Positions 25,566 to 36,359 of a stretch of DNA of 64,000 nucleotides are shown in pieces (the first letter of the stretch is position 1; the number at the start of each line of letters is the position of its first letter). The notes under the pieces were generated by a model. That model was not told where the DNA came from, searched no databases, and saw only the letters and a list, made by a program, of their open reading frames with translations. This stretch comes from Oscillatoriales cyanobacterium (GTDB lineage: Bacteria > Cyanobacteriota > Cyanobacteriia > Cyanobacteriales > Microcoleaceae): positions 1 to 64,000 of the forward strand of contig RDYN01000006.1 in NCBI GenBank assembly GCA_004293365.1, read 5' to 3'. The translations under genes were made by a program, and so were the position numbers.

Positions 25566-28500
25566 TCACCCAACAGCCACCTTAACCCCAACAAACTCCT
25601 CATAATCCTCAAACAACCATTCAGGCAAACAACTATCCGCATCCTGAACTTGCAACTGTCCAGCGCGACAAAACAGCCTCGCCGCCAACAAATAATTCAC
25701 AGCCTTAGGCATTCCAAACCCTTTACTCAACTCAGCAACCAACGAATTCAAAACAGCACGTTCAGCATCAATCAGCGGCTCGTTAATAAACCCGCTCGCG
25801 AGCATTGTCTTGTAACCCTTGCCCAAATCGCTCCGGTACAAAAGTTCAAGTTGTTCGCCGGAAACCCTCAGCCACACATCAGCAATTTGCTTGCGAATTT
25901 CCTGCAAATCTGCTATTACCAATTCCGCCGTCGGGTCAATTTCATAAAGATTCACGGCGGCAGTTAATTGATTGAGAAACTGCGGCAGATAATCTTGGTT
26001 GACAATCGTTTGTTGATTGTCCGCGAAGGGGATTTCAAACACCTTTTCGTAATCCTCAATCAACCACTGCGGCAAGCGGGTGCGAGCGTCGGAAACCCGC
26101 ATTTTTCCAGGGAAAAAATACAGCATTCCACCCAACAGAGCATTGATAGCTTGAGGATGCACCAACCCTTTGCTAATTTCGGTCAATTGCTGCAAAAAGT
26201 TTTGTTCAATTTCAGTCATTGATTCTGCTTGCAAGCCGCAGCTAAGTATTGCTTGATATCCTTTGCGAACTTCCCCTCGGTAAACATTTTCCAGTTTTTC
26301 TGTGGGAACAATCAGCCAAAAATCAGCCAGTTGTTTGCGGATTTGGCGGAGTTCCAAAACTACCGATGCGTCCGACGGATCTATCCGGTAAAGATTGACG
26401 CATCCTAATAGTTGATTTGCAAATTGTGGGGATTGAATGTATTTAGCGAGCAAGTCAGAACTTGACTCATTATCGACAGTATCTTCTGTTTCAAAAACTT
26501 GTTCGTAATCGCCGATTAACCAGTGCGGCAAGCGGTTTCGAGCGTCGGGAATTCGCATGGTTCCCGGCGGGAAATACAGCATTGCTGCGAGCAAGGCGTT
26601 GACAGCTTTAGGATGCACTAATCCTTTGCTAATCTGGGTTAGTTGCTGCAAAAATATTTGTTCGCCTTCCATCATCGCTTGATGTTGAAAGTAGCTGTGC
26701 AGCAGCATTTGATAGTTTTTTCCGGCAGCACTTTTATAGGTGGATTCCAGGTTTTCGGTGGGGACGTTTAGCCAGAAATCAGCGATTTGTTTGCGGATTT
26801 GGCGGAGTTCGGATATTGCTGAGATGTTTGATGAGTTTCTTTGGTAAAGCTGGACGTTATGCAAGAGTTTCTCACCCAAGTCTGGCTGTTTGGGAATGCT
26901 ATCCTGCAAGCTGCGGGAGGCTTCTAGGTGGCTAGTTTGCCAGTTGCTAAAGAGTTTTTGGAATAATTTGCCGATCGCCCCCGAATATGCAACACTGTCA
27001 AAACAGGCGGGATTGGCTTGCATTTTTTGCTGAATTTCCTGGCGTTTTTGCTGCCGCAGTTGCGGGTTTGCGGCGAGATTGACGGCTAGCTGAATGTAGG
27101 ATGCCTCGTCACGGGCGATTAAATCGGGCATCAAGAGCGATCGTACCACAGCCGCTCCCATGCGCGATCGTAAAGTATCACCATCCCTGACAACAGTTGG
27201 CAATCCCACCTCCAGCGGATCCACAAGAGAAGTAGTCCCCGCATAGGGGAAAGAATCCAAATAAACATCACCCAACTTCAAAACTTCCTTAACATCCGCA
27301 CGGTTAGGAAAAGCCTTCACCACCCGCAAACGCTGACTTTCAACCCCATACTTAGCCAAAATTCCTTGCATATTATTCACAAAAGCCGCCCCTGGATAAT
27401 AATTAGTCCAGCTAGGGCCAAAAGGCATTAAAAACAGCAGAGAATTAGGAACCGCCGCCAGAATCTTCGCCCAAGTTTCCCTTAACTCCGGCAGCAACTT
27501 ATACAAATTAGCGCTGGAAACAAACACAACCGACTCCTCAGAAATCCCCAGACTATTTCTAGTCAGTTGAACATTAGGAGTATAGGGTTCGAGGGTATAG
27601 CTAAAACAGCAACCCAAGCCATCAACAGTTGCTAATTCCTCGCGATAATGCGCGCGTCCCTCCATAGCAGGTTCCATCAACTTGCCAGCAATATAATAGT
27701 CAACGTGGCGCATTCCCGTAGTCACAGGAGAATTAAAACAAGTAGTTTGTACCCGCGCCAATCGATGCAGCGCCAGCAAACTAATCGGATGAGTGACAGC
27801 AGTAATATTCGTAGCAACCAACAGAATATCTAAGTCATCAGCGCGGATAGCCTGAACTTGGCTTGGCAAATCACTCGGCAATTGCACCAGCCTGTCAGCC
27901 CGACTCTGGCAATACTGTTCTAGTTTATTGCCATCCAGATTGATAGCATACAAAATAATCTCAAACTGTTCTCGATTCAGATATTCAAAAGCAGGCAAAG
28001 TCGCGAAAGTTTCCGTCATCGCCCCGAAATGCTTAGTCAGAACTCCGACGCGAATTTTCTGTCTGTTTGCAGGCCTTGCCGGAAAAATGCAATCAATGGC
28101 AGCCCCGCGATTTTTCATCGCGAATTCAATAATTTCTGCCCGTTTGGTGTAGACTTGCTTGAGGTTTTCGCTATTGAAATACAAAGGGATAAAGTTAGCG
28201 GTTTGAGTGAAAAACCAGGCGATGTCCTGCCAAATTTGTGAATTTTGGTTTTGGAATATATTGCGGTGCACGTAACTAACCCATCCCTGCACGTAGCGGC
28301 AATAATTGTCAGCCTCTCCTAGTTCTTGAAAGAGCGTCGGCGCGGCAAACATAAACTTGAGATAGTCGTTAACAAACCAATTGGGTATAGCTGCATTTTC
28401 ATACTTTAGCAATAACTGATCGGCACGACGGTAGAGAGCGGCTGCTAGTAAGTAGCCAACATCTTTCAGAGTTTTAATTCCCCGGGATAGATGTGTTTCT

Positions 28501-31500
28501 AGTTGACAGACTAAACTCTGTTCAGTATCTGTTATTGCTTCATATTTGATAGTGCTGTTTAGCAGCATTTGATGTGCCTTGCCTGCCTCGCCGGAGTAGG
28601 CAGTTTCTAGTTGTTCTGCGGGTAGATTCAGCCAATAATCGGCAAGTTGTCGGCGGCTGTGGCGGATGTGAGCGAGAGCAACTTGATTAGTTTGGTCTTT
28701 TTGGTATTCTCCCAAGTATTGAGGAAGGGAAGCTAAAAATTCTTCAGGTTTATTAAGCTGAGCTAATTCATCAGCAATCAAGTTGCCGTGTTGCTGAAAA
28801 ATTTGTTCTGACCAATGCACTTCTTCTGGTTTGTAAAGTTGAGAGTGCAGGCGAACAATTGTAGCTCTCATCAAGTCTAATTTTGCGCGTTCTCCCGCCA
28901 TTTTTTGGGTTCTGCTAGAGCCGTCGCCGTGTTGCCTGTAGTAGAGATAAGGCTGAGCTAAACGATGCCCCAGCCAGCCTTTTTCATAGGCAGAAATCCA
29001 AAATTCCCAATCTTCGCATCCCAGCTTCATCACTTTTTTCAAGCCGCCTACTTGCTCGTAAATTTCTCTTCTAAACAAAGAAGTAGCGGGGGCTTGATTG
29101 TCTCTCAAAAATTTATGGGGTTCAAAGTCGCCGTGGTTTACTAAATCGCAGTTTGCTCCGAAGTGCTGCACATCTGTATAGACAAAACCCACCTCCGGTT
29201 TCGCGGATAAAACTTCTACGCACTCCTCTAAAAACTTGCGATGAATTTTATCGTCAGCATCTAGGAATAAAATGAATTTTCCTGAGGAATTTTCAACACC
29301 AATATTTCTGGAATCAGCGGGCCCCGTGTTGGGTTTGTCGATGAGGCGCAGCGCTTTTTGAGAATACAATTGAATTAAATAATTTGCGAAGTTGCTGGTA
29401 TCATCGGTGCTGCCGTCGTTGACAATGATGCACTCCCAATTTTGATAGGTTTGATTGGCAACACTTTCAACAGCTTCTCTGAGTAGATTGGCGTGGTTGT
29501 AGCAGGGGATGATGATGCTGACGAGTGCTGGTTCGGGGGTGCGGTAGGGCATGGCGTTTAGCTGTGACGGAGAGATTGCAACGGGGACGGTAGTGGTGGG
29601 TTTGATACCTCGGCGGATGATGCCGTATTCATTCCATATCTTAAGCGTTTCTTGTTGCGATCGCCCTGAACCGTGTTCTAAACCTTGTTGATTGGCGCAG
29701 TACAAACCGAGAATATCTGAGAGACGCACAATATTTTCGGTTTTGCCAATCCGCAGCCAAAATTCGTAATCGCCAGCCGCAGTCAATTCTGCTCGGAAAT
29801 AGCCGTGTTTGTCGTGCAGCGATTTTCTCCACATCGGTTGAGAACCTGTAATGCAGCGGCGTTCCAGTTCGCTATAGGAAAATTCCGGCCAATTCCACCG
29901 CTTTTCGGCTTGGGTTTTGGCAAAAGTATCGTTAACTGCCGCGGTAATTAATTGGTCAGCATAAACCAGACTTACTTCGGCGTTTTCATCCAAGTATTTC
30001 GCCATGATTTCTAGAGCGTCTGGGCGGTGTCTGTCATCGGTGTTAGCATTAGTAATGTAAGCTCCGCGCGACATCTTGATGCCTCTGTTCCAGGCGGCAT
30101 ATAAGGTCTCGCGTTCAGGGGTGCGATCGCACACAATGTTCGGATATTTTGCTTGAAATTCCCGCACCACAGACTGTTCATTTTGTTGGGAAGCGCTGTC
30201 AATGACTATGATTTCCAGTTCGCCTTGTTTGTACAGCGTTTGATCTACCAAGTCTTGCAAGCAGCCGCGAATAAATTTTTCGGAATTGTAAGTAGAAACG
30301 ATCGCAGATACTTTAAAAACCGACTGGACAGGCTGCAATGCGTCATAATTGGCTGATACGCTCTGCAAGCTTGCTTCAGCTTGTGGTTGAATGGAACGAT
30401 CGGCTACTTGAACCAAAACAGAGCTAACAGTTGCAGCCATTTTCGACCAGGAAAACATCTTAGCTTGCTCTAACCCCGCCGCAATTAATGAGTTGCGGAC
30501 AGCAGGCTTCTGTATTTCCCGCAAAGCATTGACAAGCCCGGTGACATCATCACCGCCTACATAAACCGCAGCTTGTCCTGCTACTTCTGGAATCGAACCG
30601 TTTGGACAAGTGATGACTGGACAACCGCAAGCCATGGCCTCGATGACTGGCAATCCAAAGCCTTCATATTTCGACGGATAAACTAATACCGCAGCACCCG
30701 AATAAGCAACTCTCATTTCGCTGTCACTGAGTTGCACCGTGCGGACAGCGATTCCAGAACAATACAATTGCAGTTCTGGTTCTAATACAGATTTGCCGCC
30801 TGTGCAGACTATATCAAAGTCAAACTTATTGGCAAGTTGAGAAAAGGCTTTGAAGAATAATATCCCATTCTTGTAACCGTGCCAGCCTACCCTCTCGCCT
30901 ACCAAAAGAAAATAGGGTTTAGCAATACTGTACTTTGACTTAAAACCTGCGATTTCTTCGCTGTCGGCTGGCGAGAAATTGGCGTCAATTCCGCAGTGCG
31001 CTACAGCGACAGAAGCTGAGGATATCTGCGGAAAAATCTTAACTAAATCGCGGGCTGTATTTGCTGAAATGGCGATATAGGCTGAGGCGTGGCGGATACC
31101 GCAATGCTTTTCTCTCCACTCAGAATGAGCAATATTTTGTCCCATCAACTCGGGAATCATGTCATAGGCCATGAATACCGATCGCGTTGACAAGGGCGTT
31201 GTATAATACGTAGAAATAAATAAGTCTGCATTTTCTTCATCGCAGATTTGCTGTAGCATTTGGCGGTCTGCATCGGTTTTGTTGTAGTCGTAGCGGGCGA
31301 CATTCTGGTACTGGATGCCGGGAATTTTGGGGGCTGTTCCCGCTCTGTCAAGAACTATAATTTGTTTAGCAAAACCATTTTCTGCCCAATTTTCTAGCAG
31401 CGATGTCCAGACGCGACCAATGCCGGTACTGTTGAGCTGATAAAATACGCCGTCAATCACAATCTTTTTTAAATTTTTAGGAGATAGGGCTGCTGGATTT

Positions 31501-32288
31501 TTCATTGATTTGCGGTTTTCTCTCTCTGCAATTTTTCTCAGAGCTTTATCGTAATCCTGTTGGAGTAATGAGGCTTTTTTCAATTCCGGCTCTTGACAAT
31601 ATGATAAGCTTTGAAAAAGTTGATGCGGGATTTCCTTGTCTGTCAAGAGGTGCAAAGAATCGCCGTTAGAGTAAAATTTTAAATTGAATCTTTCGGCAAT
31701 TATAGAGAGTGCCTTGCTGGTATAAATAGAAATGTGCTGACCTTCATCTAGGGCATAGTACCACCATTCGCTGGGATGGGGATTGTTGGCTGGCAGCAGT
31801 CTGGTACTGAATAAAATATTGCGAGAATATTTGAAGATTTTTTCGATATCCGACAGCGGCTTAACAAAATGCTCAAATACTTCAAATGCTGTGACTAATT
31901 CGTAGGGATAGTTGCTGTTCTCGTCTGCCTCAAAGCCTTGTGAAAATATATTTTTGCAATATTTGTCGTGCCATAAGAAATCAAATCCTAAATCTCTCAT
32001 CATCCGCACAAATACACCGTAGCCGCCCCCGTAGTCTAAAAATTTAGCGCGGTGATTAAACAAATTAAAAATAATATTATTGGCTGCGGTGGAGAACATC
32101 GTACTTCTCGATAACATTCCCACGTCGCTGCTAGCTATGGCTTCTGAATAAGCCTCTTCAAGCCAGTACGGTTCCTCGGTTTGAACAAATCCGCAATTTG
32201 AGCATTGAAAATACTCAACGTTATATTTTTTTAGTACCGTAGCCACAGCCAAGCTGTTTGTTGGGGAATCACAAATATTGCACTTCAT
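25566..32288 (-). CDS. Giant multidomain methyltransferase/glycosyltransferase protein
   Basis: This 2240-residue protein starts with a zinc-knuckle methyltransferase (C3, C6, C29, C32; SAM loop FLDYGGGYGVF at 83-93; about 1-220). A GT4 glycosyltransferase follows (275-625; YEGFGLPVIEAMACGCPVI), then two GT2 domains (658-880 with NANTDD, and 920-1135 with FLDADD). A helical module (1207-1310) precedes an O-GlcNAc-transferase/SPINDLY-like domain (1411-1790; TTSLVDPLEVGLPTVVRDGDTLRSR), and three more copies of that module end the protein (1828-1932, 1980-2085, 2127-2232). It probably assembles a complex glycan or glycosylates a protein in the cytoplasm. The frame is intact. Substrates are unknown. 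Confidence 0.88.
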   Translation of the reverse strand: MKCNICDSPTNSLAVATVLKKYNVEYFQCSNCGFVQTEEPYWLEEAYSEAIASSDVGMLSRSTMFSTAANNIIFNLFNHRAKFLDYGGGYGVFVRMMRDLGFDFLWHDKYCKNIFSQGFEADENSNYPYELVTAFEVFEHFVKPLSDIEKIFKYSRNILFSTRLLPANNPHPSEWWYYALDEGQHISIYTSKALSIIAERFNLKFYSNGDSLHLLTDKEIPHQLFQSLSYCQEPELKKASLLQQDYDKALRKIAERENRKSMKNPAALSPKNLKKIVIDGVFYQLNSTGIGRVWTSLLENWAENGFAKQIIVLDRAGTAPKIPGIQYQNVARYDYNKTDADRQMLQQICDEENADLFISTYYTTPLSTRSVFMAYDMIPELMGQNIAHSEWREKHCGIRHASAYIAISANTARDLVKIFPQISSASVAVAHCGIDANFSPADSEEIAGFKSKYSIAKPYFLLVGERVGWHGYKNGILFFKAFSQLANKFDFDIVCTGGKSVLEPELQLYCSGIAVRTVQLSDSEMRVAYSGAAVLVYPSKYEGFGLPVIEAMACGCPVITCPNGSIPEVAGQAAVYVGGDDVTGLVNALREIQKPAVRNSLIAAGLEQAKMFSWSKMAATVSSVLVQVADRSIQPQAEASLQSVSANYDALQPVQSVFKVSAIVSTYNSEKFIRGCLQDLVDQTLYKQGELEIIVIDSASQQNEQSVVREFQAKYPNIVCDRTPERETLYAAWNRGIKMSRGAYITNANTDDRHRPDALEIMAKYLDENAEVSLVYADQLITAAVNDTFAKTQAEKRWNWPEFSYSELERRCITGSQPMWRKSLHDKHGYFRAELTAAGDYEFWLRIGKTENIVRLSDILGLYCANQQGLEHGSGRSQQETLKIWNEYGIIRRGIKPTTTVPVAISPSQLNAMPYRTPEPALVSIIIPCYNHANLLREAVESVANQTYQNWECIIVNDGSTDDTSNFANYLIQLYSQKALRLIDKPNTGPADSRNIGVENSSGKFILFLDADDKIHRKFLEECVEVLSAKPEVGFVYTDVQHFGANCDLVNHGDFEPHKFLRDNQAPATSLFRREIYEQVGGLKKVMKLGCEDWEFWISAYEKGWLGHRLAQPYLYYRQHGDGSSRTQKMAGERAKLDLMRATIVRLHSQLYKPEEVHWSEQIFQQHGNLIADELAQLNKPEEFLASLPQYLGEYQKDQTNQVALAHIRHSRRQLADYWLNLPAEQLETAYSGEAGKAHQMLLNSTIKYEAITDTEQSLVCQLETHLSRGIKTLKDVGYLLAAALYRRADQLLLKYENAAIPNWFVNDYLKFMFAAPTLFQELGEADNYCRYVQGWVSYVHRNIFQNQNSQIWQDIAWFFTQTANFIPLYFNSENLKQVYTKRAEIIEFAMKNRGAAIDCIFPARPANRQKIRVGVLTKHFGAMTETFATLPAFEYLNREQFEIILYAINLDGNKLEQYCQSRADRLVQLPSDLPSQVQAIRADDLDILLVATNITAVTHPISLLALHRLARVQTTCFNSPVTTGMRHVDYYIAGKLMEPAMEGRAHYREELATVDGLGCCFSYTLEPYTPNVQLTRNSLGISEESVVFVSSANLYKLLPELRETWAKILAAVPNSLLFLMPFGPSWTNYYPGAAFVNNMQGILAKYGVESQRLRVVKAFPNRADVKEVLKLGDVYLDSFPYAGTTSLVDPLEVGLPTVVRDGDTLRSRMGAAVVRSLLMPDLIARDEASYIQLAVNLAANPQLRQQKRQEIQQKMQANPACFDSVAYSGAIGKLFQKLFSNWQTSHLEASRSLQDSIPKQPDLGEKLLHNVQLYQRNSSNISAISELRQIRKQIADFWLNVPTENLESTYKSAAGKNYQMLLHSYFQHQAMMEGEQIFLQQLTQISKGLVHPKAVNALLAAMLYFPPGTMRIPDARNRLPHWLIGDYEQVFETEDTVDNESSSDLLAKYIQSPQFANQLLGCVNLYRIDPSDASVVLELRQIRKQLADFWLIVPTEKLENVYRGEVRKGYQAILSCGLQAESMTEIEQNFLQQLTEISKGLVHPQAINALLGGMLYFFPGKMRVSDARTRLPQWLIEDYEKVFEIPFADNQQTIVNQDYLPQFLNQLTAAVNLYEIDPTAELVIADLQEIRKQIADVWLRVSGEQLELLYRSDLGKGYKTMLASGFINEPLIDAERAVLNSLVAELSKGFGMPKAVNYLLAARLFCRAGQLQVQDADSCLPEWLFEDYEEFVGVKVAVG

Positions 32289-33004
32289 TTTGATTATCTA
32301 AATTTACAAGGTTATTCAAGTGACTGTCTGTATTGGAATTTGGAATGCGGAATATATCTCTCTCTTAACTCAATCTCTAATATTCCTAAGTGATGGTAGT
32401 GCGCTAGGCTAGACTGTTTTAATGCTGAGGCTTGAAATCTTCGGACGGTTTTTCAAGGGTCGATCGTTATATATACAGAAGAGTGAATAAACAGGAACAT
32501 CCTACACCAATGCAGCCCTGACTCAGAGATATTATCAGGAGTCCGCCCCCTCAAGATTACTTCGACTAAAGGCTTGACAATTTTTACTTTATACTATATG
32601 CAACTCCTAAGGACACCACTCCCATCTCCTGACGAAGTGAAGGAACGTTCGGTTTCCACGACCTCAGAGGAGCGATCGCCCTTGCCGGGATTCCTCACAA
32701 CACAAAAACAGGTTATTGAGAAAATGGGTTGAAAGCCCTTGTGATTACCCACATCTCCTGAAACCTTTTCAGCGTAAAGGTATTAGACCAGCTATTATCA
32801 TTAGTCAAGCACTATTGATAATAAAAAACAATGAATAACGAGAGAATAGGGGGTTTCAAAATTTGCTTTTTGAGAAATTTAGCAGATTTAAAAATGTGGG
32901 TAATGACAAGAGTTTAAAGTCCCGTCCTTTGTTAGACGGCTTTTATAGGTTGAGCTACCTTAAGAAACATCCTGGTATTTCTTAAACTAGCTATATACTA
33001 GAAG
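32289..33004. other. Spacer holding the left part of a TnpB element
   Basis: No gene is seen. A hairpin TTAAGAAA/TTTCTTAA lies at 32960-32985, about 30 bp before the tnpB start, a plausible IS200/IS605-type left-end structure. The outer left boundary could not be located by eye. Confidence 0.5.
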
Positions 33005-33013
33005 TTGGAGGAA

Positions 33014-34234
33014 ATGCAAGTGCTTAATCTAACTTACGAATTCAAACTTAAGCCAACATCAGAGCAAGTATTTATTTTCACGGACTGGCTTGAACAGTGT
33101 CGCCGTGTCTATAACCACGCGCTGACTGAACGCAAAGATTGGTTTAAGTCCCGTAGTTGCCAAATTAACGCTTGCTCCCTCCGGTCTGAATACACAATCC
33201 CCGCCGAGACCAAACGACCAACTTATGCAAGTCAATGCAAGTCGCTAACCGCTAATCGAAAGACTAACTCAAACTTGCAACGGGTACAGTCTCAAGTCCT
33301 ACAACAAACACTCTTGAGACTTGAGAAAGCATTTGTGAGTATGTGGGAGCAAAAACATGGATTTCCCCGATTTAAGAAGCCGGGAACTATGCGCTCTTTC
33401 GTGTTTCCCCAGTTGCGAAAAAACGTCGTTCAGGGCAGCACTATCAAACTACCTATGGTTGGCTGGGTTAAGTTTCGCCAGTCCCGTGAAATACCTGATG
33501 GTGCAACCCTACGCCAAGTTCGCATAGTCCGACGCGCCAGCGGTTGGTTTGCCATGTTGACGTTGCAGTGGGACGTAGTAATCCCTGATGTCATGCCTCA
33601 TGGTGAAGGCATTGGAGTTGATGTTGGCATTAGCCATTTTGCTGCGGCTTCTAACGGTATATTGTTCCCTAATCCACGACCTTTTAAGAAACTCGAACGC
33701 AAGCTTAAATTGCTGCAACGGAGTGTATCAAGAAAGGTCAAGGGCTCAAGTAACCGTAAAAAAACTCAGGTCAAAGTCAGTAAATTGCATGAGCGAATTG
33801 CCAATGTCAGGAAAAACTATCACTGGCTTGTAGCCCACAATCTTTGTGACTTGGCGCGGATGATATTTTTAGAAGACTTAAACCTGAAGAGACTGGCGCG
33901 TGGCTTTTTAGGGAAGCACTGCCTAGATGCTGGATGGGGTCAGTTTTTCCAGATACTAGAGCAGTGTTGCCGTAAGCGCGGGGTGTTCTTCCTTTATGTG
34001 GACAGCAAGAAAACAAGTCAGATATGCCCTAATTGCCTCACTGAAACGGGTAAAAAGGAATTATCTGAACGGGTTCACTCATGCCAGTATTGCGGCTACA
34101 CGACGGATAGAGATGTCGCAGCCGCTCAAGTGGTTCTCATTCGAGGGCTTGCAGCCGTGGGACACACGGTGAAGATGCTTTCTGAGGGTAAAGCGGTAGC
34201 GCTCCCTTTGACGAAAGAATCCCCTGGCTTTTAG
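33014..34234 (+). CDS. tnpB: TnpB-type RNA-guided nuclease of an IS200/IS605-family element
   Basis: This protein of about 406 residues starts at ATG 33014 (a TTG at 33005 is also possible). The RuvC acidic triad is visible as Asp in GIGVDVGISH, Glu in IFLEDLNLKRL and Asp in TTDRDVAAAQV, with a zinc ribbon CPNC...CQYC between the last two. No tnpA is nearby, so it is a solitary TnpB element that would need a transposase in trans. TnpB proteins are ancestors of Cas12 and use a guide RNA transcribed from the element's right end. The gene looks intact and could be active. Confidence 0.93.
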   Translation: MQVLNLTYEFKLKPTSEQVFIFTDWLEQCRRVYNHALTERKDWFKSRSCQINACSLRSEYTIPAETKRPTYASQCKSLTANRKTNSNLQRVQSQVLQQTLLRLEKAFVSMWEQKHGFPRFKKPGTMRSFVFPQLRKNVVQGSTIKLPMVGWVKFRQSREIPDGATLRQVRIVRRASGWFAMLTLQWDVVIPDVMPHGEGIGVDVGISHFAAASNGILFPNPRPFKKLERKLKLLQRSVSRKVKGSSNRKKTQVKVSKLHERIANVRKNYHWLVAHNLCDLARMIFLEDLNLKRLARGFLGKHCLDAGWGQFFQILEQCCRKRGVFFLYVDSKKTSQICPNCLTETGKKELSERVHSCQYCGYTTDRDVAAAQVVLIRGLAAVGHTVKMLSEGKAVALPLTKESPGF

Positions 34235-34244
34235 GCGGGGGATT
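34218..34244. mobile_element. Right-end hairpin of the TnpB element
   Basis: AATCCCC (34218-34224) and GGGGATT (34238-34244) pair across the tnpB stop codon. This is the subterminal hairpin expected at the right end of IS605-like elements, and the region would also encode the guide RNA. The element ends about 80 bp before the ftsH start. Confidence 0.65.
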
Positions 34245-34325
34245 GTCAAAATTACGTTAAGATTGATTAAGATAAATAAAAAATCCCAAATCACAGGGAC
34301 TAAATAATTAGGAGGATCGACCTCG

Positions 34326-36164
34326 GTGGATAAACGCTGGAGAAACGCTGGACTGTACGCACTGCTGGCTATTGTAGTCATTGCCTTAGCAACCGCATTT
34401 TTTGACAAACAGCCCCCAAGTCGGGAAGTTTGGAAGTACAGCCAATTCATTCAGGAAGTCGAAGGCAACAGAGTAGACAAAATAAATATCAGTTCCGATC
34501 GCAGCAAAGCTCTCGTAACCGCTCAGGACGGCAGCAAGGTAATCGTCAACCTGCCTAACGACCCCGAACTGATTAACATCCTGACCAAAAATAAGGTAGA
34601 TATTTCAGTTCTGCCGCAAAACGACGAAGGCTTCTGGGTAAAAGCCCTCAGCAGCCTGTTCTTCCCGATCCTGCTCTTGGTGGGACTGTTTTTCCTGGTG
34701 CGGCGCGCCCAAAACGGGCCCGGCAATCAAGCCATGAACTTCGGCAAATCGAAAGCTAGAGTCCAAATGGAGCCTCAAACTCAGGTGACTTTCGGCGATG
34801 TAGCCGGCATCGAACAAGCCAAGCTAGAACTCGCTGAAGTCGTGGACTTCCTGAAAAATGCCGATCGCTTCACCGCAGTCGGAGCAAAAATTCCCAAAGG
34901 CGTGCTGCTAGTCGGCCCTCCCGGAACAGGTAAAACCTTGCTCGCCAAAGCAGTCGCCGGAGAAGCTGGCGTTCCTTTCTTCAGCATTTCCGGTTCGGAA
35001 TTTGTGGAAATGTTCGTAGGTGTGGGTGCTTCCCGCGTCCGCGACTTGTTTGAACAAGCTAAAACAAACGCTCCTTGTATCGTATTTATCGATGAAATTG
35101 ACGCCGTAGGCCGCCAGCGCGGAGCTGGTTTGGGCGGTGGTAACGACGAACGGGAACAAACCCTGAACCAGTTGCTGACCGAAATGGACGGTTTTGAAGG
35201 CAATACTGGCATCATTTTGATTGCTGCTACGAACCGCCCCGACGTGCTGGATGCTGCGCTGCTGCGTCCGGGTCGCTTCGATCGCCAAGTTGTGGTCGAT
35301 CGCCCCGACTTCGGAGGCCGCCTCGAAATTCTCAACGTTCACGCCCGCGGCAAAACCTTGTCGAAAGACGTGGATTTGGAAAAAATCGCCCGCCGGACAC
35401 CGGGTTTCACCGGTGCGGATTTGGCAAACCTGCTCAACGAAGCAGCAATTTTGGCCGCCCGCCGCAATTTGACCGAAGTCTCGATGGATGAAGTCAACGA
35501 TGCGATCGACCGCGTGCTCGCCGGCCCGGAAAAGAAAGACCGCGTGATGAGCGAAAAACGCAAAACCTTAGTAGCTTACCACGAAGCCGGTCACGCTTTA
35601 GTCGGCGCTCTGATGCCCGACTACGACCCCGTACAGAAAATCAGCATTATCCCCCGCGGCCGCGCTGGCGGTTTGACTTGGTTCACACCTAGCGAAGATC
35701 GCATGGATTCTGGCTTGTATTCTCGCTCTTACTTGCAAAATCAAATGGCGGTAGCCTTGGGCGGCCGCATTGCTGAAGAGATTGTCTTCGGCGAGGAAGA
35801 AGTCACGACTGGCGCTTCCAATGACTTGCAACAAGTGGCAAGAGTAGCGCGGCAAATGGTGACTCGCTTCGGAATGAGCGATCGGCTAGGCCCTGTAGCC
35901 CTGGGTCGCCAGCAAGGGAATATGTTCATGGGTCGCGATATCATGGCCGAACGGGACTTTTCTGAAGAAACCGCAGCTACGATCGATGATGAAGTCCGCT
36001 TGTTGGTAGAAGAAGCTTATCGGCGCGCTAAAGACGTGCTGGTTGGCAACCGCCACGTGCTGAACGCCCTGGCAGATATGCTAGTTGACAAGGAAACTGT
36101 CGATGCTGATGAATTGCAAAATTTGTTAGCTAACAGCGATGTCAAGATGGCGACAATTGCCTAA
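34326..36164 (+). CDS. ftsH: ATP-dependent zinc metalloprotease FtsH
   Basis: This 612-residue protein begins at GTG 34326, with GGAGG 10 nt upstream. Two membrane helices (about 9-25 and 110-126) flank a short lumenal/periplasmic domain. The AAA domain has Walker A GPPGTGKT (197-204), Walker B FIDEID (254-259) and a pore loop near FVEM. The protease zinc site is HEAGH (419-423). FtsH hexamers degrade membrane proteins, and in cyanobacteria they repair photosystem II by removing damaged D1. The length is typical. The TnpB element just upstream may have displaced part of its promoter. Confidence 0.97.
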   Translation: MDKRWRNAGLYALLAIVVIALATAFFDKQPPSREVWKYSQFIQEVEGNRVDKINISSDRSKALVTAQDGSKVIVNLPNDPELINILTKNKVDISVLPQNDEGFWVKALSSLFFPILLLVGLFFLVRRAQNGPGNQAMNFGKSKARVQMEPQTQVTFGDVAGIEQAKLELAEVVDFLKNADRFTAVGAKIPKGVLLVGPPGTGKTLLAKAVAGEAGVPFFSISGSEFVEMFVGVGASRVRDLFEQAKTNAPCIVFIDEIDAVGRQRGAGLGGGNDEREQTLNQLLTEMDGFEGNTGIILIAATNRPDVLDAALLRPGRFDRQVVVDRPDFGGRLEILNVHARGKTLSKDVDLEKIARRTPGFTGADLANLLNEAAILAARRNLTEVSMDEVNDAIDRVLAGPEKKDRVMSEKRKTLVAYHEAGHALVGALMPDYDPVQKISIIPRGRAGGLTWFTPSEDRMDSGLYSRSYLQNQMAVALGGRIAEEIVFGEEEVTTGASNDLQQVARVARQMVTRFGMSDRLGPVALGRQQGNMFMGRDIMAERDFSEETAATIDDEVRLLVEEAYRRAKDVLVGNRHVLNALADMLVDKETVDADELQNLLANSDVKMATIA

Positions 36165-36267
36165 TTGATTTTAGATTTGGGATTTGGGATTTTAGATTTA
36201 ATCTAAACCTGAAAATCGGTAATTGGGGTGTTTCTGGGATTGTCTGGAATCGCCCCGATTTTTTATA

Positions 36268-36329
36268 GTAGGGTGCGTCGCTGCGACAATTCTCGATATT
36301 TGAAATTATGCGATCGCGACGCACCCTAC
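36268..36329. repeat. GTAGGGTGCG inverted-repeat element
   Basis: The ends GTAGGGTGCGTCG (36268-36280) and CGACGCACCCTAC (36317-36329) are perfect inverted repeats. The stretch 36266-36309 is identical to 37174-37217. Confidence 0.8.
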
Positions 36330-36359
36330 CGCTACCTACTAAATATTGATTGTCATGCC

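Noticed and set aside
34781-35342. Minus-strand ORFs opposite ftsH
   Set aside because: They are shadows of a highly conserved coding region, with Ser/Arg-rich low-information text.
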